Assembly (NCBI GenBank): GCA_034664165.1
Contig: JAXDIE010000049.1
Location: 1 to 54,337 of the forward strand
DNA length: 54,337 nucleotides
Direction of reading: 5' to 3'
Source of the DNA: JACCVG01 sp034664165
GTDB taxonomy: Bacteria; Actinomycetota; Thermoleophilia; Solirubrobacterales; Thermoleophilaceae
Shown here: positions 22,707-31,498 of the stretch, one piece after another
How the letters are laid out: each line of letters starts with the position of its first letter
Numbering within the stretch: position 1 is the first letter of the stretch
Position numbers and translations under genes: made by a program
The notes under the pieces: generated by a model
The model's database searches: none
The model's input: the letters and a program-made list of their open reading frames with translations, nothing else
Told to the model about the DNA's origin: nothing

Positions 22707-23747
22707 TCAGGGGGTGAGCACCAGCTTGGTCGGGGGCTCCGCCATTGCCTCAACCGCATCGTCAAAGGGGACCACCGCGCTGGTCACGACGCCCGGGTCG
22801 AGCCGGCCGGCGGTGATCAGGTCGAGCACCGCCGGGATCGTCGCGCGGGAATGCACGCGGCCCGCGTGGAAGGTGCAGCAGCGCGTGTACATCTCGAGCA
22901 GCGGCACGGGTGTCTCCGCCTCGAAGTAGATGGCGACAGACGTGCACTCGCCGTTGGCCGCGGTGGAGCGGATGGCCGTGTGGAGGCCTCCGTGATCGCC
23001 CGATCCATCGACCGTGATCGGGAACCTGCCGAGGCGGGCGGGCCAGTCCGCCTGGCCGTCCTCACCCGCGGGGATCTCGACGACCTCGGCACCGACACCC
23101 TCGGCGGCCGCGAGCCGCCCCGGGTCGCTGTCGGCGTAGACCACGCGGCTGGATCCGAGCGCCACGGCACAGGCCACTGTGTAGATCCCGATGCTGCGCG
23201 CAAAGCCGCCGACCACGAGCACCTCGGATCCCGGTGCGCGCTCCAGCGGACCGGCCACGGTGCGAAAGGCATCGGGCACGTTGTCGGCAACGCTCGCAAG
23301 CGCCGCGGGATCCTGCGCGTCCGGGAACGGCAGGAGCATGGCGTCGGCGAAGGGCACCCTGAAGCTGTCCGCCAGCGCGCCGCCCCAGTCGCCGCCGAGC
23401 GGCTTCATCCCGTAGGCGGAGCCGCGGGGCACAGCCGAGCAACTGCCGGTGTGGCCGGCGCGGCAGGAAGGACATTCGCCGCACGAGATCTGGAATGGAA
23501 CGAGCACCCGATCGCCCGGGACGACGCTGGTCACCGAGTCCCCCACCTCGATGACCTCGGCCACGCATTCATGACCCATGGCGAAAGGCTCCGCCACAGG
23601 GATCGTGCCCGCGAGGAAGACGCTGTCGAGGTCGCAGAGGGCCACGGCGAGCGGGCGGACCAGGGCCTGCACGTCCGCCTCGATGGCCGGAGCAGGCACA
23701 TCGCGCCACTCGACCGCCCGCGCCCCGGTGATCTGAAGCTCGCGCAA
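22707..23747 (-). CDS. Zinc-dependent alcohol dehydrogenase (MDR family), 346 aa
   Basis: Medium-chain dehydrogenase. The catalytic zinc region is GHECVAEVIEVGD (about residues 65-77), and the structural zinc loop has four Cys in CGECPSCRAGHTGSC (about 95-110). The cofactor domain follows (EVLVVGGFARSIGIYTVACA). The Gly-rich GxGxxG is degenerate (GGFARS), so NAD(P) binding may be atypical. The best start is TTG 23747, nine nt after the stop of the preceding 90-aa gene, which ties it to the end of the hydrogenase operon; the frame has no ATG near the expected N-terminus. Substrate unknown. Confidence 0.82.
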   Translation of the reverse strand: MRELQITGARAVEWRDVPAPAIEADVQALVRPLAVALCDLDSVFLAGTIPVAEPFAMGHECVAEVIEVGDSVTSVVPGDRVLVPFQISCGECPSCRAGHTGSCSAVPRGSAYGMKPLGGDWGGALADSFRVPFADAMLLPFPDAQDPAALASVADNVPDAFRTVAGPLERAPGSEVLVVGGFARSIGIYTVACAVALGSSRVVYADSDPGRLAAAEGVGAEVVEIPAGEDGQADWPARLGRFPITVDGSGDHGGLHTAIRSTAANGECTSVAIYFEAETPVPLLEMYTRCCTFHAGRVHSRATIPAVLDLITAGRLDPGVVTSAVVPFDDAVEAMAEPPTKLVLTP

Positions 23748-23755
23748 GGTGAGAA

Positions 23756-24028
23756 CTAAAGCAGGCTTCCGCCGGGCGGTATGACCCAGAGCTTCTCGGC
23801 CCGCTCGGCCACCGCCTCGGGGTCCAGATCGCCCACCGTGGCAGCCCCGGCGGCCTCCATCACCGACGCCAGCTCGCTCCACGCGCGCCCCACGGACCCG
23901 ACCTTCACGGTCGGCCCCCAGCCGGCCGCTCCCTTCAGCTCCTCGCCCCGCTCCCGGACCTCGCCTGCCGTTACCTCGGCGAACGGCTTGGAGCGCCCGC
24001 CCGCGAACACCGGCTGGGCCAGGACCAC
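23756..24028 (-). CDS. Unknown 90-aa protein in the hydrogenase operon
   Basis: Not recognised. The likely start is GTG 24028, overlapping nothing and 13 nt after the hypF stop (24042). The frame stays open further upstream, but there it is only an antisense-like shadow of hypF coding. The product begins MVLAQPVFAGG, has an acidic helical middle (GEVRERGEELKG, WSELASVMEAAG) and ends in the hydrophobic VIPPGGSLL. There are no Cys or His clusters, so it is unlikely to carry a metal. It sits between hypF and an alcohol dehydrogenase with tight spacing, so it is probably cotranscribed with them. Confidence 0.6.
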   Translation of the reverse strand: MVLAQPVFAGGRSKPFAEVTAGEVRERGEELKGAAGWGPTVKVGSVGRAWSELASVMEAAGAATVGDLDPEAVAERAEKLWVIPPGGSLL

Positions 24029-24041
24029 TGCCGGGTCGTGC

Positions 24042-26348
24042 TTACGGCCGCTCAAGAGCCAGGCCCTCCGCGGCCAGCTGCGCCGCGGCCACCGCCAGCT
24101 GGCCGTAGGCGATTCCGCCATCGCCCACCGGGAGCCGCTCGGGTGTGAGCACTCGCAGCCCGCGGGAGCCGAGCAGATCCACGGTGCCCTCGAGCAGATG
24201 CCGGTTCTGGAAGACCCCACCTGACAGCACCACCGTCGAGGTGCCGGAGCGCTCGGCCGCGACGGCGCATGCCGCAGCCGTGGCCGCAGCCAGCGCATTG
24301 TGGAAACGGGCGGCGATCCGGGGCACCGGCTCACCGGCGTCAAGGTCCGCCACCACGGCGCGGACCGTGACCCGCGCGTCCATGATGAGGGGGCCACTGC
24401 CCTCGTCGCGCAGGGGCAGCTCATATGCGCCCCGCTCCGAAGGATCGATCGCCGCCTCGAGCTCGATCGCCGCCTGCCCCTCGTACGTTGCCTCGGCCCT
24501 GACCCCACAGAGCGCCGCGACGGCGTCGAACAGGCGCCCCGCGCTGGTGGTCACAGGAGAAGCCATGCCCGTCCTGGCGAGCTCAGCGACCTGCCGCCAC
24601 GACACGTCGAGAACGACCGGCCGCAGCGCTGCCGGCAGCTCGGGCTGTTCATCGAAGGCCGCCGTGAGCCAAGAGCAGGCCATCCGCCAGGGCTGCCGTG
24701 CCGCGGCGTCGCCGCCGGGCATCCGGACAGGAAACAGGAAGCCCACGCGCTCGAAGCCGCTCAACCCTCCGAACAGCAGCTCGCCCCCCCACACCGTGCC
24801 GTCGCCACCGAAGCCCGTGCCGTCGAAGATCGCGCCCACCGCGGGCGCGCTCTCCCCATGCTCGGCCAGGCAGGCAGCCAGGTGGGCATGGTGGTGCTGG
24901 ACGCCGATCAGGCGAACGTCCTCCATCTCGGCCGCATGCTTGGTCGACAGGTACTCGGGGTGGAGGTCGTGGGCCACGACCTCCGGGGACACGGCGAAAA
25001 GCCGCTGGAAGTGATCGATCCCGTCGGCAAACGAACGCAGGGTCTCGTAGTTCTTCAGGTCGCCGATGTGGTGCCCCACCCAGGCCCTCCCATCCTTCGC
25101 GAGGGCGAACGTGTTCTTCAGCTCAGCCCCGCAGGCAAGCAGCTGGGGCGCGCAGGCCAGCGGGAGCGGCGTGGTGCCCGGAACGTGGCCGCGTGAACGG
25201 CGGAGCATCAGCGGCCTGCCCGCAGCGACGCGGACCACCGAGTCGTCGGTGCGGGTCTCGATCGGGCGGTCATGGAGCAGAAGCAGGTCGGCGATCCCGG
25301 CCAGACGCTCCCGCGCGTCCTGGTCGCCGAAGGCGATCGGCTCATCCGAGACGTTGCCACTGGTCATCACGAGCGGAATGCCCGCGTCTGCCAGAAGGAG
25401 GTGGTGCAGCGGCGAGTAGGGCAGCATCACGCCCAACTCGGAGGCTCTCGGCGCCACCGAGGGCGCGACCGGTGCGTCGGGCCTGCGGAGAGCCAGCACG
25501 ATCGGCCGTGCGCGGCCGGTGAGCAACTCCTCCTCCTCCGGGCTCAGGGACACCAGGCTGCGAGCACCGGCGACGTCCGGGGCCATCAATGCAAAGGGCC
25601 TGTCCTCACGGTGCTTGCGGGCCCGCAGACGCGCGACCGCCTGCTCGTCGTCGGCCCGGCACGCCAGGTGAAAGCCGCCGATTCCCTTGATCGCGACGAT
25701 CGCACCGCCCCTCAGTGCGAGCGCCGCCGCGTGAACAGCGTCACTCGCACCGGGAACGGCGGCCGCGACCCCGCCCGCGTCTACAAGTGTGGCGCTTGGC
25801 CCGCAATCGGGACAGGCGTTTGGCTGGGCGTGGAAGCGGCGGTCCGAGGGATCATCGTATTCCTCCGTGCAAGCGGCGCACATCGGGAAACCCGCCATGG
25901 TGGTGTTCGGCCGGTCATACGGGATGTCGCGAACGATCGTGAAGCGCGGCCCGCAGTTGGTGCAGTTGGTGAACGGGTAGCGGTGACGTCTGTCGGCGGG
26001 ATCGAACACCTCGGCCAGGCAGTCCTCGCAAGTCGCCGTGTCGGGTGTGACCGCGGCGCTGGGGTCGCCGCCCGCCGGGCTCTCGCGGATCGAGAAGCCC
26101 AGCTCGCCCAGGTCCGCCAGCTGCTCCGAGGTGACCCGCTCGACGTTGGCCAATGGGGGCGCCTCCATCGGAAGCCGCGCCAGGAACCGCTCGATCGTGG
26201 CGGGCGCTGCCTCGACCTCGACCACCACCCCCTGGGCATCGTTGAGCACGTGCCCGGCCACGCCCAGCTCGCCGGCCAGGCGATACACATATGGACGAAA
26301 GCCGACACCCTGGACCGTCCCCTCCACGCGCGCGCGCACGCGGGTCAT
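24042..26348 (-). CDS. hypF: Carbamoyltransferase HypF, 768 aa
   Basis: Makes the CN ligands of the NiFe site from carbamoyl phosphate, acting on the C-terminal Cys of HypE. Domains in order: acylphosphatase (1-90, VEGTVQGVGFRPYVYRLA), two zinc fingers (CEDCLAEVF... CTNCG and CAACTEEYDD... CPDCGP, about 110-185), YrdC-like (200-380), and the Kae1-like C-terminal domain with VAHDLHPEYLST and VVLSGGVFQN. Length is normal. The ATG overlaps the tandem-SIS stop as ATGA (26345-26348). Confidence 0.96.
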   Translation of the reverse strand: MTRVRARVEGTVQGVGFRPYVYRLAGELGVAGHVLNDAQGVVVEVEAAPATIERFLARLPMEAPPLANVERVTSEQLADLGELGFSIRESPAGGDPSAAVTPDTATCEDCLAEVFDPADRRHRYPFTNCTNCGPRFTIVRDIPYDRPNTTMAGFPMCAACTEEYDDPSDRRFHAQPNACPDCGPSATLVDAGGVAAAVPGASDAVHAAALALRGGAIVAIKGIGGFHLACRADDEQAVARLRARKHREDRPFALMAPDVAGARSLVSLSPEEEELLTGRARPIVLALRRPDAPVAPSVAPRASELGVMLPYSPLHHLLLADAGIPLVMTSGNVSDEPIAFGDQDARERLAGIADLLLLHDRPIETRTDDSVVRVAAGRPLMLRRSRGHVPGTTPLPLACAPQLLACGAELKNTFALAKDGRAWVGHHIGDLKNYETLRSFADGIDHFQRLFAVSPEVVAHDLHPEYLSTKHAAEMEDVRLIGVQHHHAHLAACLAEHGESAPAVGAIFDGTGFGGDGTVWGGELLFGGLSGFERVGFLFPVRMPGGDAAARQPWRMACSWLTAAFDEQPELPAALRPVVLDVSWRQVAELARTGMASPVTTSAGRLFDAVAALCGVRAEATYEGQAAIELEAAIDPSERGAYELPLRDEGSGPLIMDARVTVRAVVADLDAGEPVPRIAARFHNALAAATAAACAVAAERSGTSTVVLSGGVFQNRHLLEGTVDLLGSRGLRVLTPERLPVGDGGIAYGQLAVAAAQLAAEGLALERP

Positions 26349-27562
26349 CCCGCCTCCACCAGCTCCCGAAGCAGGTGATAGGCCGAAGCCTGGGCCTCCT
26401 GGATCCGCGGGATGTGCTCCGAGCGCGTGATCACCACGTGGTCGGCAAGCCGCGCGGCCGCCACCTGCCCGCCGTCGTAGCCCACCATCGCGAGCGTGGT
26501 CATGCCGCGCCGGCGCGCCTCCTCAAGCGCCATGATCACGTTGGCCGAGTTCCCGCTGGTGGAGATGGCAAGCAGCGCATCCCCCTCGCGCCCATGGGCG
26601 ATTACCTGGCGGGAGAAGATGGCATCGGTACCGATGTCGTTGGCGATCGCGGTGATGATCCCCGTGTCCTCCGTCAAATCGATGGCGCGGCGGGGCTGCC
26701 AGGCCGGGTCGGGCGGGTGGCGGAAATCCGCGACGGCGTCCATTGCATCAGTGGCCGATCCGCCGTTGCCCATCACCAGGAGCCTGCCGCCGGCTTCGAA
26801 GGATGCCCTCAGGGCCCGGGCCGCCGCCACCAACTCGTCGCGGTTCTCGGTCAGCGTCTGCGCACGAAGCTCGCCGATCTCCTCGGCCTTGGCGATCACG
26901 GACCGGCGGACGTCGGCCACCACGGCCTCCAGGTCCTGCTCCTGCTCGCCGAGGAACGGGTAGAGGAAGCTGGACGCGCCGCTGTCGTGCACGGGCCGGG
27001 TGTCGCGCCCCTCGAGCAGGCCGCGATGGTCGAAGAACACATGGACCAGCTCCCAGAGCACGTGGTACAGGGTCTCGACCAGCTCCTGCCGCACGGACGG
27101 GTCCGGGCTGGGCGGCCCGAACTCCCACTCCGCCCCGGCGGGCGCGAATGCCACGGTGAGGCAGCCGCGCTCGCGCGCGAGGGACAGAGCGGAAGCGGCC
27201 TCGCCCCCGTCTTCGTCGACACCGAATGCGATGGCGATGTCGTGGGGCTCAACCGCCAGGGCAACCTGCCCTGGCAGAGGCCCGCCCTCACCCGCCAGGC
27301 CGATCGCCGGCAGCGCGCGCTTGCCCACGATGACCGGGTGCACGAACTCCACGGCCACGTGCCGGGCGTCGGATCGCGCGGCCGGCGAGCGACCGAACGC
27401 GATGAGCCTGCCGCCGCGCGCGAACCGCTCGGCCATGAGATGGCACAGCCTGGCCAGCCGCTCGGACTCGGTGTCGAAGAAGTCCTTGTTGGCACGCGTC
27501 CGCTCCGTCAGCGCCGCCTCGAGCCGACGGGTCAGGGAGTCGGCCTGGATCGCGTGCGTCAA
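26345..27562 (-). CDS. Tandem SIS-domain protein (GmhA-like), 405 aa
   Basis: Two sugar-isomerase (SIS) domains in one chain. The C-terminal half (about 200-405) is close to phosphoheptose isomerase GmhA (VMGNGGSATDAMDAVADF, then LLAISTSGNSANVIMALEEA). The N-terminal half (about 15-190) is a more divergent SIS domain with RLIAFGRSPAARSDARH. Start is TTG 27562, coupled to the hypB stop by a TTGA overlap, and its own stop overlaps hypF. SIS proteins bind phosphosugars; a role in hydrogenase maturation is not established, but the coupling to hypB and hypF on both sides shows it belongs to the operon. Confidence 0.85.
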   Translation of the reverse strand: MTHAIQADSLTRRLEAALTERTRANKDFFDTESERLARLCHLMAERFARGGRLIAFGRSPAARSDARHVAVEFVHPVIVGKRALPAIGLAGEGGPLPGQVALAVEPHDIAIAFGVDEDGGEAASALSLARERGCLTVAFAPAGAEWEFGPPSPDPSVRQELVETLYHVLWELVHVFFDHRGLLEGRDTRPVHDSGASSFLYPFLGEQEQDLEAVVADVRRSVIAKAEEIGELRAQTLTENRDELVAAARALRASFEAGGRLLVMGNGGSATDAMDAVADFRHPPDPAWQPRRAIDLTEDTGIITAIANDIGTDAIFSRQVIAHGREGDALLAISTSGNSANVIMALEEARRRGMTTLAMVGYDGGQVAAARLADHVVITRSEHIPRIQEAQASAYHLLRELVEAG

Positions 27563-28239
27563 GCGGCGGCCCCCACCGGGGACCCCGCCTTGACCAGCCA
27601 GTCCCTCCACTCCTCGATCCCCTCCCCCGTCTTGGCACTGACCAGGATCTTCTGGACCCCGGGGTTCACGGCATCGAGGTTGTAGATGAACTTCTCGAGA
27701 TCGAAGTCCAGATGGGGTAGCAGGTCGATCTTGTTGATCAACACGAGCTCGCAGGCCCTGAACATGAGCGGGTACTTGAGCGGCTTCTCCTCACCTTCGG
27801 TGACCGACGAGACCATGATGCGGGCATCCTCGCCCACCTTGAACTCGGCGGGGCAGACCAGGTTGCCGACGTTCTCGATCACCAGCAGGTCGATCTCGTC
27901 CAGCGGCAGGTCGGGGATGGCCGAGCGCACCATGTTGGCGTCCAGGTGGCACTCGCCGCCGAAGCTCGGGTCCGTGTTCAGCTGGATCACAGGGATGTGG
28001 AGCGACGCCAGCCGGTCCGCGTCCATCGAGCCCTGCACGTCACCCTCGAGCACGCCGAGGCGCACGCCGGGGAGATCCTTGGCCACGCGCTCGAGCAGAG
28101 AGGTCTTGCCTGCTCCGGGGGCGCTCATGAAGTTGACGACGCGCACGCCGGCATGGTCGAAGTCGTGGCGATTGGCGTGGGCGATCGTGTTGTTCGCGTC
28201 GAGTGCCTCTTCGACGATCTTCACCTTGGTGCGATGCAT
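27559..28239 (-). CDS. hypB: Hydrogenase nickel incorporation GTPase HypB, 226 aa
   Basis: GTPase that delivers nickel to the large-subunit precursor together with HypA. The Walker A loop is MSAPGAGKTSLLERV. The metal/GTP region has GDVQGSMDADRL and the CHLD segment (GGECHLDANMV). The Walker B-like sequence is LLVIENVGNLVCPAEF, and the specificity motif is NKIDLLPH. There is no His-rich nickel-storage tail at the N-terminus. Overlaps hypA by 19 nt and the SIS gene by 4 nt. Confidence 0.97.
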   Translation of the reverse strand: MHRTKVKIVEEALDANNTIAHANRHDFDHAGVRVVNFMSAPGAGKTSLLERVAKDLPGVRLGVLEGDVQGSMDADRLASLHIPVIQLNTDPSFGGECHLDANMVRSAIPDLPLDEIDLLVIENVGNLVCPAEFKVGEDARIMVSSVTEGEEKPLKYPLMFRACELVLINKIDLLPHLDFDLEKFIYNLDAVNPGVQKILVSAKTGEGIEEWRDWLVKAGSPVGAAA

Positions 28240-28580
28240 TCGGCCTCCTCTACCTCTATGGATTCCACCTCGAACTCGTCACCGGTTGCCACCTCTACGT
28301 GGCCTGCGGCGCCGCAGTCAGGGCACATGAAGTACGGCATGTCGGTCTCCCACTCACGGGAGCAATCGGTACAGCGAAGGCGCGCCGGGATCATCTCGTA
28401 CTCCAGCGCGGCTCCCTCGCAGAGAGTCCCTTTCGAGACGAAGTCGAAATAGAAGTCCAGGCTGTCGGGCACCACCTGCCGCAGCGCGCCGATCCGCATG
28501 CTCACGAGCTTGACCTTGCGGCCGTCCGCATGCTTGACCGCCGTGTTGACGATCGCGCCGGAAAGCGACAGCTCGTGCAT
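28221..28580 (-). CDS. hypA: Hydrogenase nickel metallochaperone HypA, 119 aa
   Basis: Starts MHELSLSGAIV with the nickel-binding His2. The zinc site is two CxxC pairs (CTDCSREWETDMPYFMCPDC, about residues 74-93). The C-terminus is acidic. Works with HypB to insert nickel. The gene is 6 nt downstream of the maturation protease and overlaps hypB. Confidence 0.97.
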   Translation of the reverse strand: MHELSLSGAIVNTAVKHADGRKVKLVSMRIGALRQVVPDSLDFYFDFVSKGTLCEGAALEYEMIPARLRCTDCSREWETDMPYFMCPDCGAAGHVEVATGDEFEVESIEVEEAECIAPR

Positions 28581-28586
28581 GGCTCC

Positions 28587-29090
28587 CTACTCGGACACCG
28601 CGTAGGCGGCGTCGGTCCGGAGCTCCTCGATTGTCTGGATCACCAGATCGACGGCCCCATCGACTGCCTTCTCTACCTCCGGCGTGAGCCCCAGGCCCAT
28701 GTCCTCGACCTGGGACGGCTCACAGGCCACCACCACGACCTTGCCGGGCCAGGCATTCAGCGTCTTGACGAAGCGCAGCACGGTCTGGGGGTCCATGCCG
28801 TGGGGATTGATCACCTGGCCGTCCTCGATCCCCGCCGAGACGCTCTCCTCGGCCACATCCATCACGTAGAGCGTGCCCGGCTCGCCCCCTTGGCGGCTCA
28901 CGTCTATGAGCAGCAGGGCGTCGTAGCCGCGCATGACCTCGTAGGCCAGGTCCAGCCCGCCGGTGCCGAAGTCGAACACCGCAGCGCCCTCGGGCAGCTC
29001 GCGGGACTCCAGGCGCTTGACCACCTCGCCGCCGAAGCCGTCGTCTTGCAGCCATGCATTGCCGATTCCGGCCACGAGGATCCGCTTCAT
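28587..29090 (-). CDS. Hydrogenase maturation protease, 167 aa
   Basis: HyaD/HycI-type endopeptidase that removes the C-terminal tail of the large subunit after nickel insertion. The N-terminal signature GIGNAWLQDDGFGGEV supplies the metal-binding Asp/Glu (family pattern GxGNxLxxDDGFG), and LLLIDVSRQGGEPGT is the second conserved block. The expected substrate is the large subunit at 32322-34103, which has a 19-residue tail after its terminal CxxCxxH. Its ATG overlaps the stop of the upstream unknown gene (TGATG). Confidence 0.94.
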   Translation of the reverse strand: MKRILVAGIGNAWLQDDGFGGEVVKRLESRELPEGAAVFDFGTGGLDLAYEVMRGYDALLLIDVSRQGGEPGTLYVMDVAEESVSAGIEDGQVINPHGMDPQTVLRFVKTLNAWPGKVVVVACEPSQVEDMGLGLTPEVEKAVDGAVDLVIQTIEELRTDAAYAVSE

Positions 29091-30160
29091 CAGACGACCT
29101 CCACTTCGGGTGGGAAGAACCAGAGAAAACGGCCCGTGTCGCGCATGATCTCCTGACCGGGCTGGTCGACACTGACACCGAGGTGGATCTTGCCGTCGTA
29201 GTCGCGATAGATCCGCTCGATGGTCACGGTGCGGCCCTCGAGCATCCGTGCCTGCAGGTCGGCCTCCAGGCCTGGGCGGACCACCACATGTCCGCCGCGC
29301 GTGAATGTCACGCCATCCACCTCGACCTCGGGTAGGCCGCGGGTGGGGTCGCGCACGTCGGCGGAGGGCCTGGGCGGCTCCTTCGACACCGGGTCACGGA
29401 CCTCGACGCGCCCGTGCAGGCCCAGGAGCTCGTCCGAGGTCACCGACATCGCCCGGTCGATCATCTCCTTCACGGCGGGATCGGAGTCTTCGATGGACGC
29501 GCGCTCCTCGTCGCTGAGCACCTGGACGTGGAGCACCAGCGCCTCCTCGATCTCGGTGCTGTCGAAGAGGTTGCCCAGGCTCTCCGGGGCGATCTGCGGA
29601 TGGTCGGGCAGAACAATGGCCGCGCCGATCATCACGTCGTCCTGGGGCGAGGCCAGTACGGGCCAGGTGTTGCGGCTGTCACACGGGGCATCGAGCTGCG
29701 AGATGAAGCGCCCTCCCTTGATCCGGAGGATCGGGTGGGTGGAGATCAGCGATCGCCCGATGGCCGCGGCGCGGTCCATGCCGGCGGGGGCGTCGGTCAG
29801 GTTGTCCACGCGGTAGGCCACCTTGCGGCGCGAATCGCCCAGCTCGGTGATCTCGAGCGAGGTGCGAACGGACAGGTCGCCCACCGTGAACCGGCCCAGG
29901 CCTTCGACCTTGTCGGGCTCCGCGCGGTGGCGCTCGCCGCTCGGGACGAGGAACCGCACCTCGGCGGTCACCTCGCCGTCGCCCTCGACCACACACTCGA
30001 GCAACAGGTGGTCGTGGGTGCTCGAAAGCGTCCTGGCGTAGGCGGGCGGATAGACGATGCCGAACGGCGTGGGGGTCGCGTTCTTGGTGGCGCCCGGCGT
30101 ATACGGGTACAGGGCATAGCCCTCATACAACAGGGAGTCGACCATCTCCTCAACTCCCAT
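29090..30160 (-). CDS. Unknown 356-aa hydrogenase-operon protein
   Basis: No domain I can name with certainty. Two halves: an N-terminal part (1-220) with EGYALYPYTPGATKNATPTPFG and IVYPPAYAR, rich in beta-strand patterns, and a C-terminal small domain (275-356) containing VDGVTFTRGGHVVVRPG and DGKIHLGVSVDQPGQ, then the hydrophobic end FLWFFPPEVEVV. There are only two Cys. It overlaps the upstream DUF6084-like gene by 11 nt and the protease by 1 nt. Proteins like this accompany group 1h hydrogenases in other actinobacteria as far as I recall; possible structural or assembly role. Confidence 0.75.
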   Translation of the reverse strand: MGVEEMVDSLLYEGYALYPYTPGATKNATPTPFGIVYPPAYARTLSSTHDHLLLECVVEGDGEVTAEVRFLVPSGERHRAEPDKVEGLGRFTVGDLSVRTSLEITELGDSRRKVAYRVDNLTDAPAGMDRAAAIGRSLISTHPILRIKGGRFISQLDAPCDSRNTWPVLASPQDDVMIGAAIVLPDHPQIAPESLGNLFDSTEIEEALVLHVQVLSDEERASIEDSDPAVKEMIDRAMSVTSDELLGLHGRVEVRDPVSKEPPRPSADVRDPTRGLPEVEVDGVTFTRGGHVVVRPGLEADLQARMLEGRTVTIERIYRDYDGKIHLGVSVDQPGQEIMRDTGRFLWFFPPEVEVV

Positions 30161-30824
30161 CGCCGGCCTCCTTCAGCAGCTCTGCGACACACGCATCGAG
30201 CGTCGGCAGGGCACGCTCCGCCTTGACTCGCATCAACTCCTCCAGCGTCTCGGCGTGGACCGGCACCCACCCCGTCCGCGGGTAGTGCTGATCAAGCAGC
30301 TCGCGCCAGGTGGCGACCTTGAAGCGGAATTCCGCCGTGCATGACCACGGGATCAGCGACATCTGCAGCTCCCCGTCCTCGTTGCGGTAGTGGACGGTGC
30401 CGTTGAAGTTGAAAGCCAGGGGCACCACGTCGCCCGGCAGCGCGTACAGGTACTTGGACGAGGCCACCTCCATGTCGAAGCTCACGGGCATCGTGACCTT
30501 GAAGGTTGTGGCCCCGGTGAACGCGGGCACCAGCACGTCGGCCTGGTGCCAGACAAGGCTCCGTGTGGTGGTGGCCCAGCGCTCGGGTGGGCCGAACAGA
30601 TCGACCAGCTTCTCGCGGGTCTCGGCGTCGTAGGTGCGCCGCGCGGGCTCGATCATCACCTGGGCCGTCAGGTAGATCGCGTGCACCTGACGGCCGCCCG
30701 GCTCGGTCACGTGCACGTCGAACTCGATCGCGGGCACCGCAGCAAAACGGCGGGAGGCGGCGTCGATCACCTGGAACTCAGGCTCGGGCGCGACGGGGAT
30801 GTCCAGGGTTTCCGGCTGGCTCAC
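30150..30824 (-). CDS. DUF6084-like hydrogenase-operon protein, 224 aa
   Basis: Uncharacterised protein that I tentatively match to DUF6084, known from group 1h hydrogenase clusters. The start is GTG 30824, with GTGA overlapping the stop of the upstream gene. The sequence is mixed alpha/beta with FQVIDAASRRFAAVPAIEFDVHV near the N-terminus and many Trp (RWATTTRSLVWHQADVLVP, LIPWSC). No metal motif and no membrane segment are seen. Function unknown; cotranscribed with the structural genes. Confidence 0.75.
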   Translation of the reverse strand: MSQPETLDIPVAPEPEFQVIDAASRRFAAVPAIEFDVHVTEPGGRQVHAIYLTAQVMIEPARRTYDAETREKLVDLFGPPERWATTTRSLVWHQADVLVPAFTGATTFKVTMPVSFDMEVASSKYLYALPGDVVPLAFNFNGTVHYRNEDGELQMSLIPWSCTAEFRFKVATWRELLDQHYPRTGWVPVHAETLEELMRVKAERALPTLDACVAELLKEAGDGS

Positions 30825-31498
30825 TGGCTCTGTGCCTTCAGCTCTGCGAAGTAGTCCGCGATGGCCTTGTCCATCCCCGCGCCGCCCGAGATCCCGTCCC
30901 ACGAGGCCTTGACCAGGCCCACGAGCATGTAGCACTTGTCTATTGGCACGATCGCGTGCATCGGCTCCTCGCCCGTGCGGTTCACGATCAGCGCCTCGGC
31001 GTCGGGCTCCAGCCGCTTGAGCACGGGGTTCATGGCCACCAGCCGGTTCCATGTCTCGAAGTGGAGCTCGCTCTCGGTGGCGCCGGCCGGGCTGGGGTAC
31101 ATCGCGACGATGCTTTCGGTCACGCTCGACCACATGAAGAACGCCAGGCCGATCGGGATCCTGAACTGCGCCCAGATCTCCTCGGGGAGATTGAAGTCCT
31201 CGAGCCACATGGTCCGGTGGCCGACCGGCCGGAACTCGGTCTCGCCGGACCGCAGGGCCCAGCAGCTCTCACATGTGCAGACGATCTGGCGCTCGTAGAG
31301 GTTGAGCATGTGCCGGTGATCGGGCGGCACGGTCGTCTGGCAGAGGTCACAGCGCTCTTCGCCGTCATCGACGGCTGCGGGAACAGGTGCCGGCGCCTGC
31401 GGCTTTGCGAGCCCGCGGAGCCCCGACACCATGAGCGCCCTCCGGCGGTCTGCCACCGCCTTGTCGAGGTCGATCCTGTCCCGCGGTGTGGCGCTCAA
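30821..31498 (-). CDS. DUF5947-like hydrogenase-operon protein with Cys4 motif, 225 aa
   Basis: Uncharacterised protein that I tentatively assign to DUF5947. Start is TTG 31498, coupled to the NifU-like gene by a TTGA overlap. The central segment CDLCQTTVPPDHRHML followed by the CTCESCW group carries a probable zinc or Fe-S site (two Cys pairs, about residues 47-75). The rest is Trp- and acid-rich (FFMWSSV, YPSPAGATESELHFETW). Found, as I recall, beside group 1h hydrogenase genes. May help electron transfer or assembly; not shown. Confidence 0.75.
   Translation of the reverse strand: MSATPRDRIDLDKAVADRRRALMVSGLRGLAKPQAPAPVPAAVDDGEERCDLCQTTVPPDHRHMLNLYERQIVCTCESCWALRSGETEFRPVGHRTMWLEDFNLPEEIWAQFRIPIGLAFFMWSSVTESIVAMYPSPAGATESELHFETWNRLVAMNPVLKRLEPDAEALIVNRTGEEPMHAIVPIDKCYMLVGLVKASWDGISGGAGMDKAIADYFAELKAQSQ

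Noticed and set aside
23756..24508. Extending the 90-aa gene upstream to 250 codons
   Set aside because: The extra part overlaps hypF in another frame and is Arg/Ser-rich shadow sequence.
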